In this document: piece by piece, positions 7,711 to 16,490 of the stretch | Layout: every line of letters begins with the position of its first letter | Numbering within the stretch: the first letter of the stretch is position 1 | Assembly: GCA_002418765.1 (NCBI GenBank) | Contig: DIET01000015.1 | Coordinates: 1-64,000, forward strand | Source of the DNA: Peptococcaceae bacterium UBA5767 | GTDB lineage: Bacteria; Bacillota; TC1; UBA5767 | Direction of reading: 5' to 3' | DNA: 64,000 bases | Notes under the pieces: model-generated | Told to the model about the DNA's origin: nothing | What the model saw: only the letters and a program-made list of their open reading frames with translations | The model's database searches: none | Made by a program: the position numbers and the translations under genes

Positions 7711-8631
7711 ATGACGAAACAATTTGGTGTGATGGTTGGATTGGATAAGCAGGCTGCTTTTGAGGGGTGGTTTTCTAAGATTGATGATCGGGAAAACGGG
7801 TTTATGCTTTCCATCATCTGGGGATATTCGACGCACCAAAATACAAAGCATGCTTTTCTACAGTTCCAAGATAGCTTTCATCACAATACGGCATATATCC
7901 AGTATCCGTTAGATGAGCTGAAGTGGGAGAAAGACCCCTTTGTACTTCAAATTGGCAATAATGAGCTATCTAAAAAGGGTATCCATCTGGACTTTGTAAT
8001 GAATGGTGTTCCAGTGCAAGGAGAATTTCGCTTTGGCACATTCTCCCCTATCAAACAATCGATACTAAAGCCAAACATCATGGGATGGCTCACGTTTTTT
8101 CCCAATGAGTGCAACCATTCCATTATCAGTATGTACCATAATGTTGATGGCAACATTAAAATTGGGAATCAAGCATGGAAAGTCCAGGAGGCAGACGGTT
8201 ATATTGAGAAAGACTGGGGTACTGGTTTTCCAAAAGAATATGTCTGGGCTCAAGCCAATGATTGGAAGAAGAGTTCTGTGGTATTCAGTTATGCCACCGT
8301 CCCCATGCTCGGTAAGTATGCAAAAGGATTTTTCCTTGTTCTTCAGCATGATGAAAAAGAATATCGTTTCTCCAGTATTGAAGGCAGCAAATTAACGGAT
8401 TTCCATGTTTCACAGGATGCATTCCAGGCGATTATCAAGAAAAAGGGGTGTTGCATAACCCTTAAGGCAAAGCAATTCAATCCTGTAGCCTTGGCAGCTC
8501 CGAAACATGGAGAGATGCAATCCTACATAAAAGAATCTCTCGATGGCACCATGGAACTTACCCTTGAGATGAAAAATCAAATGCCGATTACGTTGTCCAG
8601 CCAAAGAGCTTCTATCGATGTGCATTATTAG
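7711..8631 (+). CDS. Tocopherol cyclase-like protein
   Basis: The sequence carries the hallmark of the tocopherol cyclase family at about residues 161-180 (YIEKDWGTGFPKEYVWAQAN), with MGWLTFFPNECNHSIISM upstream. Plant and cyanobacterial members close the chromanol ring of vitamin E; Firmicute members are smaller (here 306 aa) and of unknown function, and no prenylquinone pathway is seen here. The protein looks beta-rich and soluble. The start is the ATG at 7711 with AAAAGGAG at 7696-7703; an earlier ATG at 7684 lacks a ribosome site. It lies 84 bp after the TupA-like gene and may be transcribed separately. Confidence 0.8.
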   Translation: MTKQFGVMVGLDKQAAFEGWFSKIDDRENGFMLSIIWGYSTHQNTKHAFLQFQDSFHHNTAYIQYPLDELKWEKDPFVLQIGNNELSKKGIHLDFVMNGVPVQGEFRFGTFSPIKQSILKPNIMGWLTFFPNECNHSIISMYHNVDGNIKIGNQAWKVQEADGYIEKDWGTGFPKEYVWAQANDWKKSSVVFSYATVPMLGKYAKGFFLVLQHDEKEYRFSSIEGSKLTDFHVSQDAFQAIIKKKGCCITLKAKQFNPVALAAPKHGEMQSYIKESLDGTMELTLEMKNQMPITLSSQRASIDVHY

Positions 8632-8729
8632 TAATGCAGATACAAGCATAGTCACAATTATAAAAACAACTCAAACGGCAATGCAAAGGCTTGCCCAATA
8701 TGGCAGAATTTTTTAGGAGGTAGCATGCA

Positions 8730-9119
8730 ATGAAGTTGGATGGTTTCGGAATTTTTGTAAAAGATATGGCTGTCATGGTGCGCTTTTATCGGGATGTACT
8801 GGGATTTAATATTAGAGAAGCGGAAGATACTTCTAATGTATATTTAGAGAAAGATGGCACGCTTTTTCTGTTATATAGAAGAGTAGATTTTGAAAACCTG
8901 ACGGCAAGAAAATTTAATTACACTGAGGATATCAATGGTCATTATGAAATAGCATTAAGCGTAGAAAATGATGAGGCAGTTGACACAACCTTTAAGGAAT
9001 TGATTCTAAAAGGGGCGATACCTGTACTTGAGCCAACGACCGAATCTTGGGGACAGCGTACTTGCTATATTGCTGATCCGGAGGGAAACTTAATTGAAAT
9101 CGGTTCGTTTGAGCAGTAA
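8730..9119 (+). CDS. VOC (glyoxalase/bleomycin resistance) family protein
   Basis: A 129-residue single-module vicinal-oxygen-chelate protein. The opening GFGIFVKDMAVMVRFYRDVLGF and the closing CYIADPEGNLIEIGSF are the two paired beta-alpha-beta-beta-beta repeats of the fold. Metal-ligand candidates include E127-type acidic residues near the C-terminus, although the usual first-strand His is absent, so it may not be a classical glyoxalase I. The ATG at 8730 follows TTAGGAGGTAG at 8714-8724. Substrate unknown. Confidence 0.85.
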   Translation: MKLDGFGIFVKDMAVMVRFYRDVLGFNIREAEDTSNVYLEKDGTLFLLYRRVDFENLTARKFNYTEDINGHYEIALSVENDEAVDTTFKELILKGAIPVLEPTTESWGQRTCYIADPEGNLIEIGSFEQ

Positions 9120-9164
9120 AAATAAAATGTTGCAGGCATAGAACAAATGATGGAGGGATTGAAC

Positions 9165-9716
9165 ATGTTGAATAAAAACCAAAAGGCAGAAAGTGGTTGT
9201 TATTTTGGAGCGTGTTGTCGTGATGAATTGACCCAAAAGGTTTTGGTAGAATACTTGTATCTTGATCTAGAAACCTGTGAGCGCTGTATGGGAACAGACC
9301 AGGTTCTTGCTGCGGTAGTGCAAACACTTACACCGGCACTCGAGCTTGCTGGGTATAAGGTTGAATATAACAAAGTAGAAATGGAAACAGTGGAATTGGC
9401 CGTGCAATATCAATTCCTTTCGTCGCCCACGATTCGGGTGAACGGGAAAGATATCTGCACATCGGTTAAAGAAAACAGCTGTGGATGCTGCAGTGATATC
9501 AGCGGAACCGATGTGGATTGCCGAGTCTTTGAATATGACGGGGAAACCTATGAAGTTCCACCACAAGAAATGCTGGCCAGTGATATTCTGCGCAGTGTAT
9601 TCGAAGTGGTTTCTGAGGGTCGTTCCTGTGAAACAGAGTATACATTGCCGGGGAATTTAAAATCCTTTTATGAAGGGAAGAAAAACATAGGATGCGCATG
9701 TGGCGGGAGCGGTTGA
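9165..9716 (+). CDS. DUF2703 thioredoxin-fold-like cysteine-rich protein
   Basis: The 183-residue protein opens with a Cys-containing segment (GCYFGACCRDEL) and then YLYLDLETCERCMGTDQVL, where the CERC pair sits as in thioredoxin-fold proteins. Later segments SSPTIRVNGKDI and SCGCCSD add more cysteines, and the tail ends in GCACGGSG. This layout fits the DUF2703 family. The role is unknown; metal or arsenic handling or thiol redox chemistry is possible given the cysteines. The start is the ATG at 9165 with TGGAGGG at 9151-9157. A strong terminator follows. It is probably co-transcribed with the VOC gene 45 bp upstream. Confidence 0.8.
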   Translation: MLNKNQKAESGCYFGACCRDELTQKVLVEYLYLDLETCERCMGTDQVLAAVVQTLTPALELAGYKVEYNKVEMETVELAVQYQFLSSPTIRVNGKDICTSVKENSCGCCSDISGTDVDCRVFEYDGETYEVPPQEMLASDILRSVFEVVSEGRSCETEYTLPGNLKSFYEGKKNIGCACGGSG

Positions 9717-9745
9717 TAAACAACTTTATGCAATCTTGAACACAA

Positions 9746-9795
9746 AGCAAGGTAATCCACGAAGTGATTTTGTGGGCTACCTTGCTGGTTTTTTT
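9746..9795 (+). terminator. Rho-independent terminator after the DUF2703 gene
   Basis: AGCAAGGTA at 9746-9754 pairs with TACCTTGCT at 9778-9786, with an inner CCAC/GTGG pair, and is followed by GGTTTTTTT. It separates the VOC/DUF2703 unit from the sigma factor gene. Confidence 0.9.
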
Positions 9796-9919
9796 GTAAT
9801 GCTTTCATACCCACCCTATCAGACCCGATTCGAATCCTATGGTGATTTTATATTTTTTTTCTATATTATGTAACGAAAACAATGAATCAAACACTTATAT
9901 TATGAAAGGCGGTGAAGAT

Positions 9920-10417
9920 TTGGAGTTTACTGATCTGGAGAGCGTGTATATTGAAAATGCTAAAATAGTATACAAGTATTTACTACACTTATCTCATGAT
10001 GCCGGAATAGCTGAAGAATTGACACAAGAAACGTTCTTTCAGGCATCCAAAACCATGAGAAAATTTCGAGGAGATTCTAAAGTATCAGTTTGGCTCTGTC
10101 AGATAGCAAAACGGATATGGTATAAGCAGCTAGAGAAAAAAAAGAACAATTTATTATCCATAGATGATTGTTATGGTTTGGCATCCGACATCAATATTGA
10201 AGATGCATACTGGAAGCGTGAAGAAAAAATTCTACTCTACCGTGCGATCCATTTATTAAAGCCGCTTATGCGTGAAGTGGTGTATTTAAGACTTGAGGAT
10301 TTTAGTTTTAAGGAAATTGGAGAAATTGTAGGTGAAAGTGAAAACTGGGCAAGAGTTAATTATTACAGAGCCAGACAAAACATATCCAATATTATGAAGG
10401 GGGCCGATTATGAGTAA
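9920..10417 (+). CDS. ECF-type RNA polymerase sigma factor
   Basis: A 165-residue sigma-70 family factor of the extracytoplasmic-function type with only regions 2 and 4. Region 2 spans about residues 1-75 (AEELTQETFFQASKTMRKF, then SVWLCQIAKRIW). Region 4 covers about 100-160 (LKPLMREVVYLRLEDFSFKE and an HTH ending in YYRARQNI). I take the TTG at 9920 as start because AAAGGCGGTGA at 9905-9915 is well placed; an ATG at 9902 in the same frame is possible. The gene overlaps the downstream anti-sigma gene by 8 bp, the usual arrangement. No clear self-recognised promoter of the AAC/CGT type could be assigned upstream. Confidence 0.9.
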   Translation: MEFTDLESVYIENAKIVYKYLLHLSHDAGIAEELTQETFFQASKTMRKFRGDSKVSVWLCQIAKRIWYKQLEKKKNNLLSIDDCYGLASDINIEDAYWKREEKILLYRAIHLLKPLMREVVYLRLEDFSFKEIGEIVGESENWARVNYYRARQNISNIMKGADYE

Positions 10418-11123
10418 AAGATTTGATTGTAGAATGATCAGGGACTTATTACCGAGTTATACTGATAATTTATTATCTGAGTATTCAAAAAATATTGTCA
10501 CAGAACATATGCAAGAATGCCAGGAATGCAGGGAATTTTATAGAGGAATGCATGATGAGACTTCTTTGCAAAAAAAGGAAGAGGATTTTATAGAAGCAAA
10601 AAATATCCTGGGTTTTCTTAAGAAGATAAAGCTGAGAAATATGTTCTTGGGAATTATATTAACAACGATTATATTCTCTATTATCGGCGTAAGTTCGTGG
10701 GGATGGTACAAAACTGAATATCTTGCTTACAATGTTGTTGTTCCGGCAGAATATGTCAACGTTCTCGATGTGGCAGATAACAAAGATGGGACTGTTTATA
10801 TCAAACTGGCGGCAGATACCGATTATAAGGTAGGAAGCTGGAAACTAATGCAAGATCAGAATGATCCAAGTGTTTTCATTCTGCAGATGTATCATGCCAA
10901 AAAAGCAGATACCATGACACAAGCTCAAAAAACTCAATATGGTGGGTATAGTTATGTGCTCGAGGCAACCATTGTTGTTGATACGAATTATCATGAAGAA
11001 AACATCGATACAGGTACCTATTCAGCTAGCTCTGGTACAGAACCACAGAATAATAATGATATTCAAAAAATTGTTTATCGGGTGCAGAACTCGGAAGAAG
11101 ATATTGTTATCTGGGGGAATTGA
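10410..11123 (+). CDS. Anti-sigma factor with zf-HC2 domain and one membrane helix
   Basis: The 237-residue protein has an N-terminal zinc-binding anti-sigma motif (DLLPSYTDNLLSEYS, then HMQECQECREFY: the H-x3-C-x2-C signature of zf-HC2) within residues 1-48. One membrane helix follows at about 72-94 (NMFLGIILTTIIFSIIGVSS) and then an extracellular domain of about 140 residues. It holds the ECF sigma factor at the membrane until an external signal triggers release. The start overlaps the end of the sigma gene. The extracellular part is not one I recognise. Confidence 0.85.
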   Translation: MSKRFDCRMIRDLLPSYTDNLLSEYSKNIVTEHMQECQECREFYRGMHDETSLQKKEEDFIEAKNILGFLKKIKLRNMFLGIILTTIIFSIIGVSSWGWYKTEYLAYNVVVPAEYVNVLDVADNKDGTVYIKLAADTDYKVGSWKLMQDQNDPSVFILQMYHAKKADTMTQAQKTQYGGYSYVLEATIVVDTNYHEENIDTGTYSASSGTEPQNNNDIQKIVYRVQNSEEDIVIWGN

Positions 11124-11189
11124 TAACCAGTTAAACCGTCATGCAAAATCTCTTCTAAACCCAATAAGGACTGAGATAAACACAATGTG

Positions 11190-11243
11190 ACAAGGCACAC
11201 TTCGAAATCAAACGGAGTGTGTCTTGTTCGTTTTCAATTTTTT
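11190..11243 (+). terminator. Rho-independent terminator after the sigma/anti-sigma operon
   Basis: ACAAGGCACACT at 11190-11201 pairs with AGTGTGTCTTGT near 11216-11227 with one G-T pair, followed by TCGTTTTCAATTTTTTTT. The rest of the gap to about 11590 shows no supported gene. Confidence 0.75.
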
Positions 11244-11590
11244 TTATTCATCGGTATGTCGGATTTGGATTCCACGGTAAATGTACCCTCACAGCTTATT
11301 TTTTCAATTTGTCAATGGACAACTATTTCTTTACATTCTTGGTCCACCCGAAAAGCTGCGAGACATTGATTTGCATTTTGCTGGTACTGGTTCCTATTTT
11401 GGCGTTGGTTTTCTTGCAGCTCATTGATTTGTAGTCGGGAAGCAGTTCATGCCCACATAGATACGAACGTGTAAGCAAAGGGTATTAGCTTAAAAAGAAA
11501 TTGGGATTTAGTGGTAAATGAAACAATTTGTCTACGTTTACTTGGGTCAACATCAAATTGTTCGTTATTCTAACATGCACCCATATGGTA

Positions 11591-11596
11591 TATAAT
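11591..11596 (+). promoter_or_regulatory. Possible -10 element upstream of the HlyD/ABC operon
   Basis: A perfect TATAAT stands at 11591-11596 in an AT-rich gap. No good -35 lies 16-18 bp upstream, so this is a weak call. It is the best promoter candidate for the small ORF at 11650 and the export operon after it. Confidence 0.35.
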
Positions 11597-11649
11597 GGTG
11601 CATATAGATGAATAGTATGCAGAGCGCAGTTCTCTGAACCCTAGATATG

Positions 11650-11799
11650 ATGGAGCTGATGTTTACGTTATGCAAAAAGGAAATACTGGACCAGGTGCAA
11701 AGAAGAAGAGAATATATGTATGGCTTTACAGAGGAAGAACAGTGTTTGCGCGTCGATATGGTTCGGAATAAGGTCAGCCAGTATGGGAGGAAGCAATGA
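11650..11799 (+). CDS. Small ORF, 49 aa, distantly Spo0E-like in shape
   Basis: An ATG at 11650 (also one codon earlier at 11647) opens a 49-residue helical protein whose stop overlaps the start of the HlyD gene as ATGA. The sequence MELMFTLCKKEILDQVQRRR leads into a turn (YGFTEEEQ) and a second helix ending NKVSQYGRKQ. Two short helices with a central turn and a TEEE-x4-D stretch recall Spo0E-like phosphatases, but the SQxLD signature is not present. No strong ribosome site precedes it. The ATGA overlap favours a real, translationally coupled gene; function is unknown. Confidence 0.4.
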   Translation: MELMFTLCKKEILDQVQRRREYMYGFTEEEQCLRVDMVRNKVSQYGRKQ

Positions 11800-12998
11800 A
11801 AAAGAAATTGATCATCGCATTTTTGGTATTCACCACAATAGGAGTGAGTTTGTTCTATTTTTTGACAACAGGCAATATTGGCGTGAAATACAATACGGCT
11901 GAAGTAAAAAAAGGAGCAGTGGAGCGTTATGTTGAAGAGGTTGGCAGGGTAAGCTCAAAAAATATCAGAAGATACTATGGAAACGGTTCATTCAAGGTGG
12001 AGGAGATGACCCTGGAGTTGGGAGATGTTGTCAAAGAAGGACAGCTGCTGATCAAATATGAAGATGACCTGGATCTGGAGATTCAGAAGCTGGAGAAGCA
12101 GATTGAGGCCTTGAGGGCTACTTATAGCGATGTGTTGTCTGGTACGGACATGGAAAGCGTGAACAGCGCCAAGATTGAAATAGCAAGAATCGAAAACAAT
12201 TTGGAACTGGCCAAGAAGAACAAGGATAGAACAGAGGAATTGTATCAAAGCGGGGCTGTATCGCTCATTGATCTGGAGCAGGCAAACAACAGCGTCGAAC
12301 AGCTAAAGAGTAGCCTTGCCATAGCCCGAAACAGCTATGAGCAACTGGTCAAAGGGGTTTCAGAAGATACCCAAAGAAGGTATGAGGCAGAAATCGATGT
12401 CATGCTATTGACGCTGGAAATATACAAAAAGAATCAGGAAGAGTATGTGGAACGCGCCGATATCGATGGCCTGGTAACGGAGATCAACACCTTCGAGGGA
12501 GATATCCCTTCTCCTGGATCCATGATTCTGGAGATACAAGATCCATCAGAAAAAGTCGTGTTGGTTGATTTCCTGGTGGAAGATGCCATAATGATCAGAC
12601 CGGGCATGAGGGTGGAGGTTATGGATCAGAATTTGGGCATCAGCCTGGCTGATTTGGAGGTTTCCAGGATATATCCCAAGGCCTTTGTCACCCTTTCGGA
12701 ACTGGGTGTGGAAGAAAACCGTCAGACGGTGGAAATTTTACTCCCTGCCTCGGTCGAAGAACTCGCCTTTGGACTTGAGGTGGGAACAAAGGTGATGATC
12801 GAGGAGCAGCAAGAAGCCCTTCTGATTCCGTCAGGGGCGGTCTATCAGAAAGACTCGAAAAAATATGTGAAGATCCTGGAGGCCAAAGAGGTCATTGAAA
12901 GGGAAATCATAACGGGGATAGCGTTTGACCATAGTATTGTTGTCCTCGACGGGTTGCGAGAAGGGGAGCAAGTCATCTTGAATTATCAAGAAGAGTAG
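11796..12998 (+). CDS. HlyD-family membrane fusion (adaptor) protein
   Basis: The 400-residue protein has an N-terminal membrane anchor (IIAFLVFTTIGVSLFYFLTT, about 5-24), a lipoyl/barrel half (EVGRVSSKN, then MTLELGDVVKEGQLLIKYE) and a coiled-coil hairpin at about 88-185. A beta-barrel (ADIDGLVTEINTFEGDI) and a membrane-proximal domain with the usual LLIPSGAVY near 345 follow. Such adaptors couple an inner-membrane transporter to export across the envelope; in Gram-positives they work with ABC-2 or MacB-type ABC systems. The start ATG has GGGAGG at 11785-11790. The ATPase and two permease genes follow directly, so this is the adaptor of that exporter. Confidence 0.9.
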   Translation: MKKKLIIAFLVFTTIGVSLFYFLTTGNIGVKYNTAEVKKGAVERYVEEVGRVSSKNIRRYYGNGSFKVEEMTLELGDVVKEGQLLIKYEDDLDLEIQKLEKQIEALRATYSDVLSGTDMESVNSAKIEIARIENNLELAKKNKDRTEELYQSGAVSLIDLEQANNSVEQLKSSLAIARNSYEQLVKGVSEDTQRRYEAEIDVMLLTLEIYKKNQEEYVERADIDGLVTEINTFEGDIPSPGSMILEIQDPSEKVVLVDFLVEDAIMIRPGMRVEVMDQNLGISLADLEVSRIYPKAFVTLSELGVEENRQTVEILLPASVEELAFGLEVGTKVMIEEQQEALLIPSGAVYQKDSKKYVKILEAKEVIEREIITGIAFDHSIVVLDGLREGEQVILNYQEE

Positions 12999-13048
12999 AT
13001 TGGATTGGCAGTCAAGATCAAGTGCAGATGGATGAAGGGATGAAAAAG

Positions 13049-13903
13049 ATGATAAAAGTTGAAAACCTTTACCATTCATACAACAATGATGATAACTATG
13101 CGGTGAATGATGTCAGTTTTGAAATCCGTAAGGGAGAGATTTTTGGATTCCTCGGTCCTTCTGGAGCCGGGAAATCCACAACACAGAATATACTGGTAGG
13201 TCTTTTGCAGCTTCAAAGAGGTGAGGTTGAGGTTGCAGGATATGATATCAAGCATATTAAGAACAAAATGTTCAACAAGATTGGAATGTCCTTTGAGCAA
13301 TCCAATGTGTACGGCAAAATGACCGGATTGGAAAATCTAGAATTTTACCGAAAACTGTTCGATGTTGAGACCAGAGAACCCATGGAGCTGATAAGGATGG
13401 TGGGACTGGACGGAAAGGAAAACATCAAAGCAGGAGAGTACTCAAAGGGTATGAAACATAGGCTTACCTTTGCTAGGTCCATGATCAACAATCCAGAAAT
13501 ATGGTTTTTGGATGAGCCGACTACTGGATTGGACCCTGCCATTGCAGCCAATATCAAGGACATAATAAGACAGGAAAACGAAAAGGGTGTAACGGTTTTT
13601 TTGACGACACACAATATGCATATTGCGGATGAATTATGTGACCGGGTGGCATTCATCGTTGATGGAAAGATCAGACTGATTGATTCACCGAAGAAGTTGA
13701 AGCTTGAATATGGAGAAAAGCTGGTGGATGTCGAATACTTCAGAGAGGGAGAATTGGTGAAGGACAGTTTTTCCACGGTTGCAGGGGGAGGAAAGGATAG
13801 ATTGGTTGATGTAATCAGAAACCATGAGATCCAGACAATGCATACCAAGGAAGCTACTCTTGAGGAGATCTTTATCAGTGTAACGGGAAGGGGATTGGTA
13901 TAG
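13049..13903 (+). CDS. ABC transporter ATP-binding protein
   Basis: A 284-residue ATPase with Walker A GPSGAGKST at 36-44, a signature motif reading YSKGMKHRLTFARS, Walker B WFLDEPTTGLD, and the H-loop FLTTHNMH. The signature has KGM rather than SGGQ, as in many drug or lantibiotic exporters with ABC-2 permeases. The C-terminal 70 residues beyond the core are of the DUF4162-like type. I choose the ATG at 13049, with GAAGGGA at 13034-13040, over in-frame ATGs at 13022, 13028 and 13040. The stop is immediately followed by the first permease ATG at 13904. Confidence 0.92.
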   Translation: MIKVENLYHSYNNDDNYAVNDVSFEIRKGEIFGFLGPSGAGKSTTQNILVGLLQLQRGEVEVAGYDIKHIKNKMFNKIGMSFEQSNVYGKMTGLENLEFYRKLFDVETREPMELIRMVGLDGKENIKAGEYSKGMKHRLTFARSMINNPEIWFLDEPTTGLDPAIAANIKDIIRQENEKGVTVFLTTHNMHIADELCDRVAFIVDGKIRLIDSPKKLKLEYGEKLVDVEYFREGELVKDSFSTVAGGGKDRLVDVIRNHEIQTMHTKEATLEEIFISVTGRGLV

Positions 13904-15019
13904 ATGAAACTATGGCATAGTTTCTCCAAAGAGCTGATTCTTTCCTCGAAAAGCTGGTACTTCTATATCGAACTGGTGATGGCCATCATCCTTTTGCTTA
14001 TTCTCCTATTTGTGGTGCCGGAGGATTTCGACAGCAAAGGTAAGGAGTATATTTATCTTGATCTGCCGCAGGTTGTACAGGAAAGATACGCCAAGAATTT
14101 GCTGGAGGAGGATCTTGATGAGATTACTGAACAGGCAGAGGTGAAGGCTGGCGGCAGTGTTTTTAAAGCCAGACTGTATGAAACGGAGGAATCCAAAATT
14201 TATCTGCTCGACAGTTTGGATGCGCTCATGGCCATTTCCAAGTCTGAAAGTGTACCTGCAGTGCATGTTCGTGCAAATGAAGACAATCAGGTCATACATA
14301 CCTATTATCTGCAAGGATATGAAACCGTAAAGCTCAAGAATCTGCTCATGGTATATCACAATCGGCTGGCCGCGCATGACGTGATTGAGGAGTATGCAGA
14401 GAACATTCCGATCAGGAGTCTTTATCAGGGGGAAGAAGCATTCAATGACAGAGAGAATCTGATCCCGGTATTTCTAACCTTCAATGGAAGCCTTATGAGC
14501 CTGTTTATCATTGCGGCCTATATTTTCCTTGATAAAAGTGAAGGGATCATCAAAGCCTACGCCGTCACTGCGTCTTCTGTCTGGCATTATCTTCTTAGTA
14601 AAATCGGGGTGATCACCCTTACCAGCATAGTCACATCGTTCATCATCACGGTCCCTGTGATGGGATTGCAACCGAATTATGCTGCTCTTGTGCTGTTCCT
14701 CGTGACGTCGGGATTTTTCGTAGCCTCTCTTGGGCTGCTTCTTACAAGCTATTACAAGGACATCGTGGAGTCATTTGGGGCGATGTACATTGTAATATTG
14801 ATCATGGTCATGCCCAATATTTCCTACTTCACACCCAGCTGGAGTCCAGATTGGGTCAAAATAATCCCTAGCTATGTAATGTTGCAGAGTTTCAAGGAGA
14901 TCATCTCTGTAAATGGAAACATGTCATATGTATTGGTGGCTTCTCTTGCCTTTGCTGTGTTGGGCTTGGATATCTTTGTTCTGGCGAATCACAGATTCAA
15001 AAAGACTTTGTCTCTATGA
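13904..15019 (+). CDS. ABC-2 type permease (first subunit)
   Basis: The 371-residue membrane protein has a first helix at about 18-37 (FYIELVMAIILLLILLFVV), a large external domain of about 150 residues, and a C-terminal bundle of five or six helices from about 190 to 365. That is the usual ABC-2 topology. It starts directly after the ATPase stop codon, so translation is coupled. It probably pairs with the next gene as a heterodimeric channel. The substrate is not evident. Confidence 0.82.
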   Translation: MKLWHSFSKELILSSKSWYFYIELVMAIILLLILLFVVPEDFDSKGKEYIYLDLPQVVQERYAKNLLEEDLDEITEQAEVKAGGSVFKARLYETEESKIYLLDSLDALMAISKSESVPAVHVRANEDNQVIHTYYLQGYETVKLKNLLMVYHNRLAAHDVIEEYAENIPIRSLYQGEEAFNDRENLIPVFLTFNGSLMSLFIIAAYIFLDKSEGIIKAYAVTASSVWHYLLSKIGVITLTSIVTSFIITVPVMGLQPNYAALVLFLVTSGFFVASLGLLLTSYYKDIVESFGAMYIVILIMVMPNISYFTPSWSPDWVKIIPSYVMLQSFKEIISVNGNMSYVLVASLAFAVLGLDIFVLANHRFKKTLSL

Positions 15020-15032
15020 AGGAGTGTGCTAG

Positions 15033-16037
15033 ATGATCAAAAAGATACTCTTACTATTTCAGAGGGATCTGAAAGTCAGCGTAAGAAATTTCATTACCCT
15101 GTATATCCTTGTTGTCCCAGTGATTTTTGCTGTCGTGATCAATATCTTTTCCCCTGGGATCAATGATACTACGGTGGAAATTGTGCTGTTGGAAGGGGAG
15201 AATCCAGAACAGGTCGAATACTTCAAGCAGTTTGCCAATGTTACATTGTTGGAAACCATCGAAGCTGTGGAAGAGCGGGTTCGAAAAAGGGACCATATCA
15301 TAGGGGTGCTCCCCGATGGCAGCCAGGAATACTTTATTCTGACTCAGGGCAATGAGCCGGATTATATAGTGGATTACGTAAAAAATCTCACCGCCTTTGA
15401 TCATTATGGCATTGGGACAGAGGACTCAACAGCAGAGATAGTCGACTATGGTAGAGATATTCCTCCTCTCAAGAAGCTCATGGTCAATACGGCGATGATT
15501 TTTACCTCAATCTTGGGAGGTATGATCATTGCACTGAACATAGTGGAAGAAAAAACTGACAATACGATCAGTGCGATACACTTGTCACCCGTCTCCAGGA
15601 TGGGATTTATTGCCGGCAAAAGCTTAATGGGGGTCTTTGTTCCCGTGGTGAGCGCCTTTTTGATTCTAACCATAACAGGCTTTAGAAATATCAACTATTT
15701 CCATGCCTTCTTGATGATAGTGACCTCAAGCATCATCAGCATCCTGATTGGCTTCATAGAAGGAATCAACAATGATGATGTCATGAATGCCGCCGGCAAC
15801 ATGAAGCTGCTGTTTCTGCCTCTATTTGGATGCATTGCTGGGGAAGAGCTTCTGGCGGACAAATGGCAGTTTCTGTTTTACTGGATACCATTTTATTGGA
15901 CCTACAAAGGAAATGATCTTGTACTGTCAAACAGCGGTTCATGGCTCGATATCATCAAATATGCAGGCATTGTACTAGGAATCAGTATTATCGTTTTTTT
16001 GGTATTGGCACCAAGAATAAGAAAAGGACTGGAGTAA
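15033..16037 (+). CDS. ABC-2 type permease (second subunit)
   Basis: This 334-residue protein has one N-terminal helix (TLYILVVPVIFAVVINIFS, about 22-40), an external domain with the pattern VEIVLLEGENPEQVEYFKQF, and a C-terminal bundle from about 150 to 330. It starts 13 bp after the first permease with AAGGAG at 15018-15023. It completes an adaptor-ATPase-two-permease exporter. Confidence 0.82.
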   Translation: MIKKILLLFQRDLKVSVRNFITLYILVVPVIFAVVINIFSPGINDTTVEIVLLEGENPEQVEYFKQFANVTLLETIEAVEERVRKRDHIIGVLPDGSQEYFILTQGNEPDYIVDYVKNLTAFDHYGIGTEDSTAEIVDYGRDIPPLKKLMVNTAMIFTSILGGMIIALNIVEEKTDNTISAIHLSPVSRMGFIAGKSLMGVFVPVVSAFLILTITGFRNINYFHAFLMIVTSSIISILIGFIEGINNDDVMNAAGNMKLLFLPLFGCIAGEELLADKWQFLFYWIPFYWTYKGNDLVLSNSGSWLDIIKYAGIVLGISIIVFLVLAPRIRKGLE

Positions 16038-16099
16038 TCGAGGAACAAAAAAACAGCGGCCACATTATTCGTTTGGTTATGAAAACGTAAAGGGAGGAA

Positions 16100-16303
16100 A
16101 TGAAGATGAAATTTTGGGGCGTTTTGGCAATCGTATATGCAGCAGTCGTCGTCGTGATTGCGGTGATCAAGCCGGTAAAGATCTGGAATATCAAAAAAAT
16201 TGAATTCTTTAGAAAAGTATTGGGAGATAAAGGGACAGAAATCTTCTTCTACATTTGGGCAGTGATTTTTCTGGTTTTGGGTGTCTGGCTGCTTGCAAGC
16301 TGA
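16100..16303 (+). CDS. Small membrane protein, 67 aa, next to the ABC exporter
   Basis: A short protein with two membrane helices, about residues 5-23 (FWGVLAIVYAAVVVVIAVI) and 48-65 (IFFYIWAVIFLVLGVWLL), joined by a basic linker. GGGAGGAA at 16091-16098 precedes the ATG at 16100; a second ATG two codons later is equally possible. It lies 62 bp after the exporter and could be an accessory or immunity-like subunit, but no family was recognised. Confidence 0.65.
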   Translation: MKMKFWGVLAIVYAAVVVVIAVIKPVKIWNIKKIEFFRKVLGDKGTEIFFYIWAVIFLVLGVWLLAS

Positions 16304-16436
16304 TTGTCAGTCCAAATGGATGGAATAAGGATGATTTGTGGGCTGACGATAGGATTTGTTTTACAGGATTCTTTGTGAGAATGCCCGGGAACAATGATAG
16401 CAAGAATGCATCATGCAAATTCTTTGGTCGTGTGTT

Positions 16437-16490
16437 GACCACCTTGGTCTGTATTATACTGAATTTGGCATAATACGGACCTAGGTGGTC
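16437..16490. repeat. Long imperfect inverted repeat, no T-run
   Basis: GACCACCTTGGTCTGTATTA at 16437-16456 pairs with TAATACGGACCTAGGTGGTC at 16471-16490, matching at 18 of 20 positions with a 14-base loop. Neither strand has a T-run after it, so it is not a standard terminator. It could be a regulatory stem, an RNA element or a remnant of a small mobile repeat. The rest of the gap 16304-16643 shows nothing else. Confidence 0.8.

Noticed and set aside
9860..9900. ECF autoregulated promoter (TGTAAC at about 9869)
   Set aside because: No CGT-type -10 lies at a proper distance, so the -35-like word alone is not enough.
11187..11434. Two short overlapping plus-strand frames after the anti-sigma gene
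   Set aside because: They run across the terminator hairpin, have no ribosome sites and no recognisable protein character.
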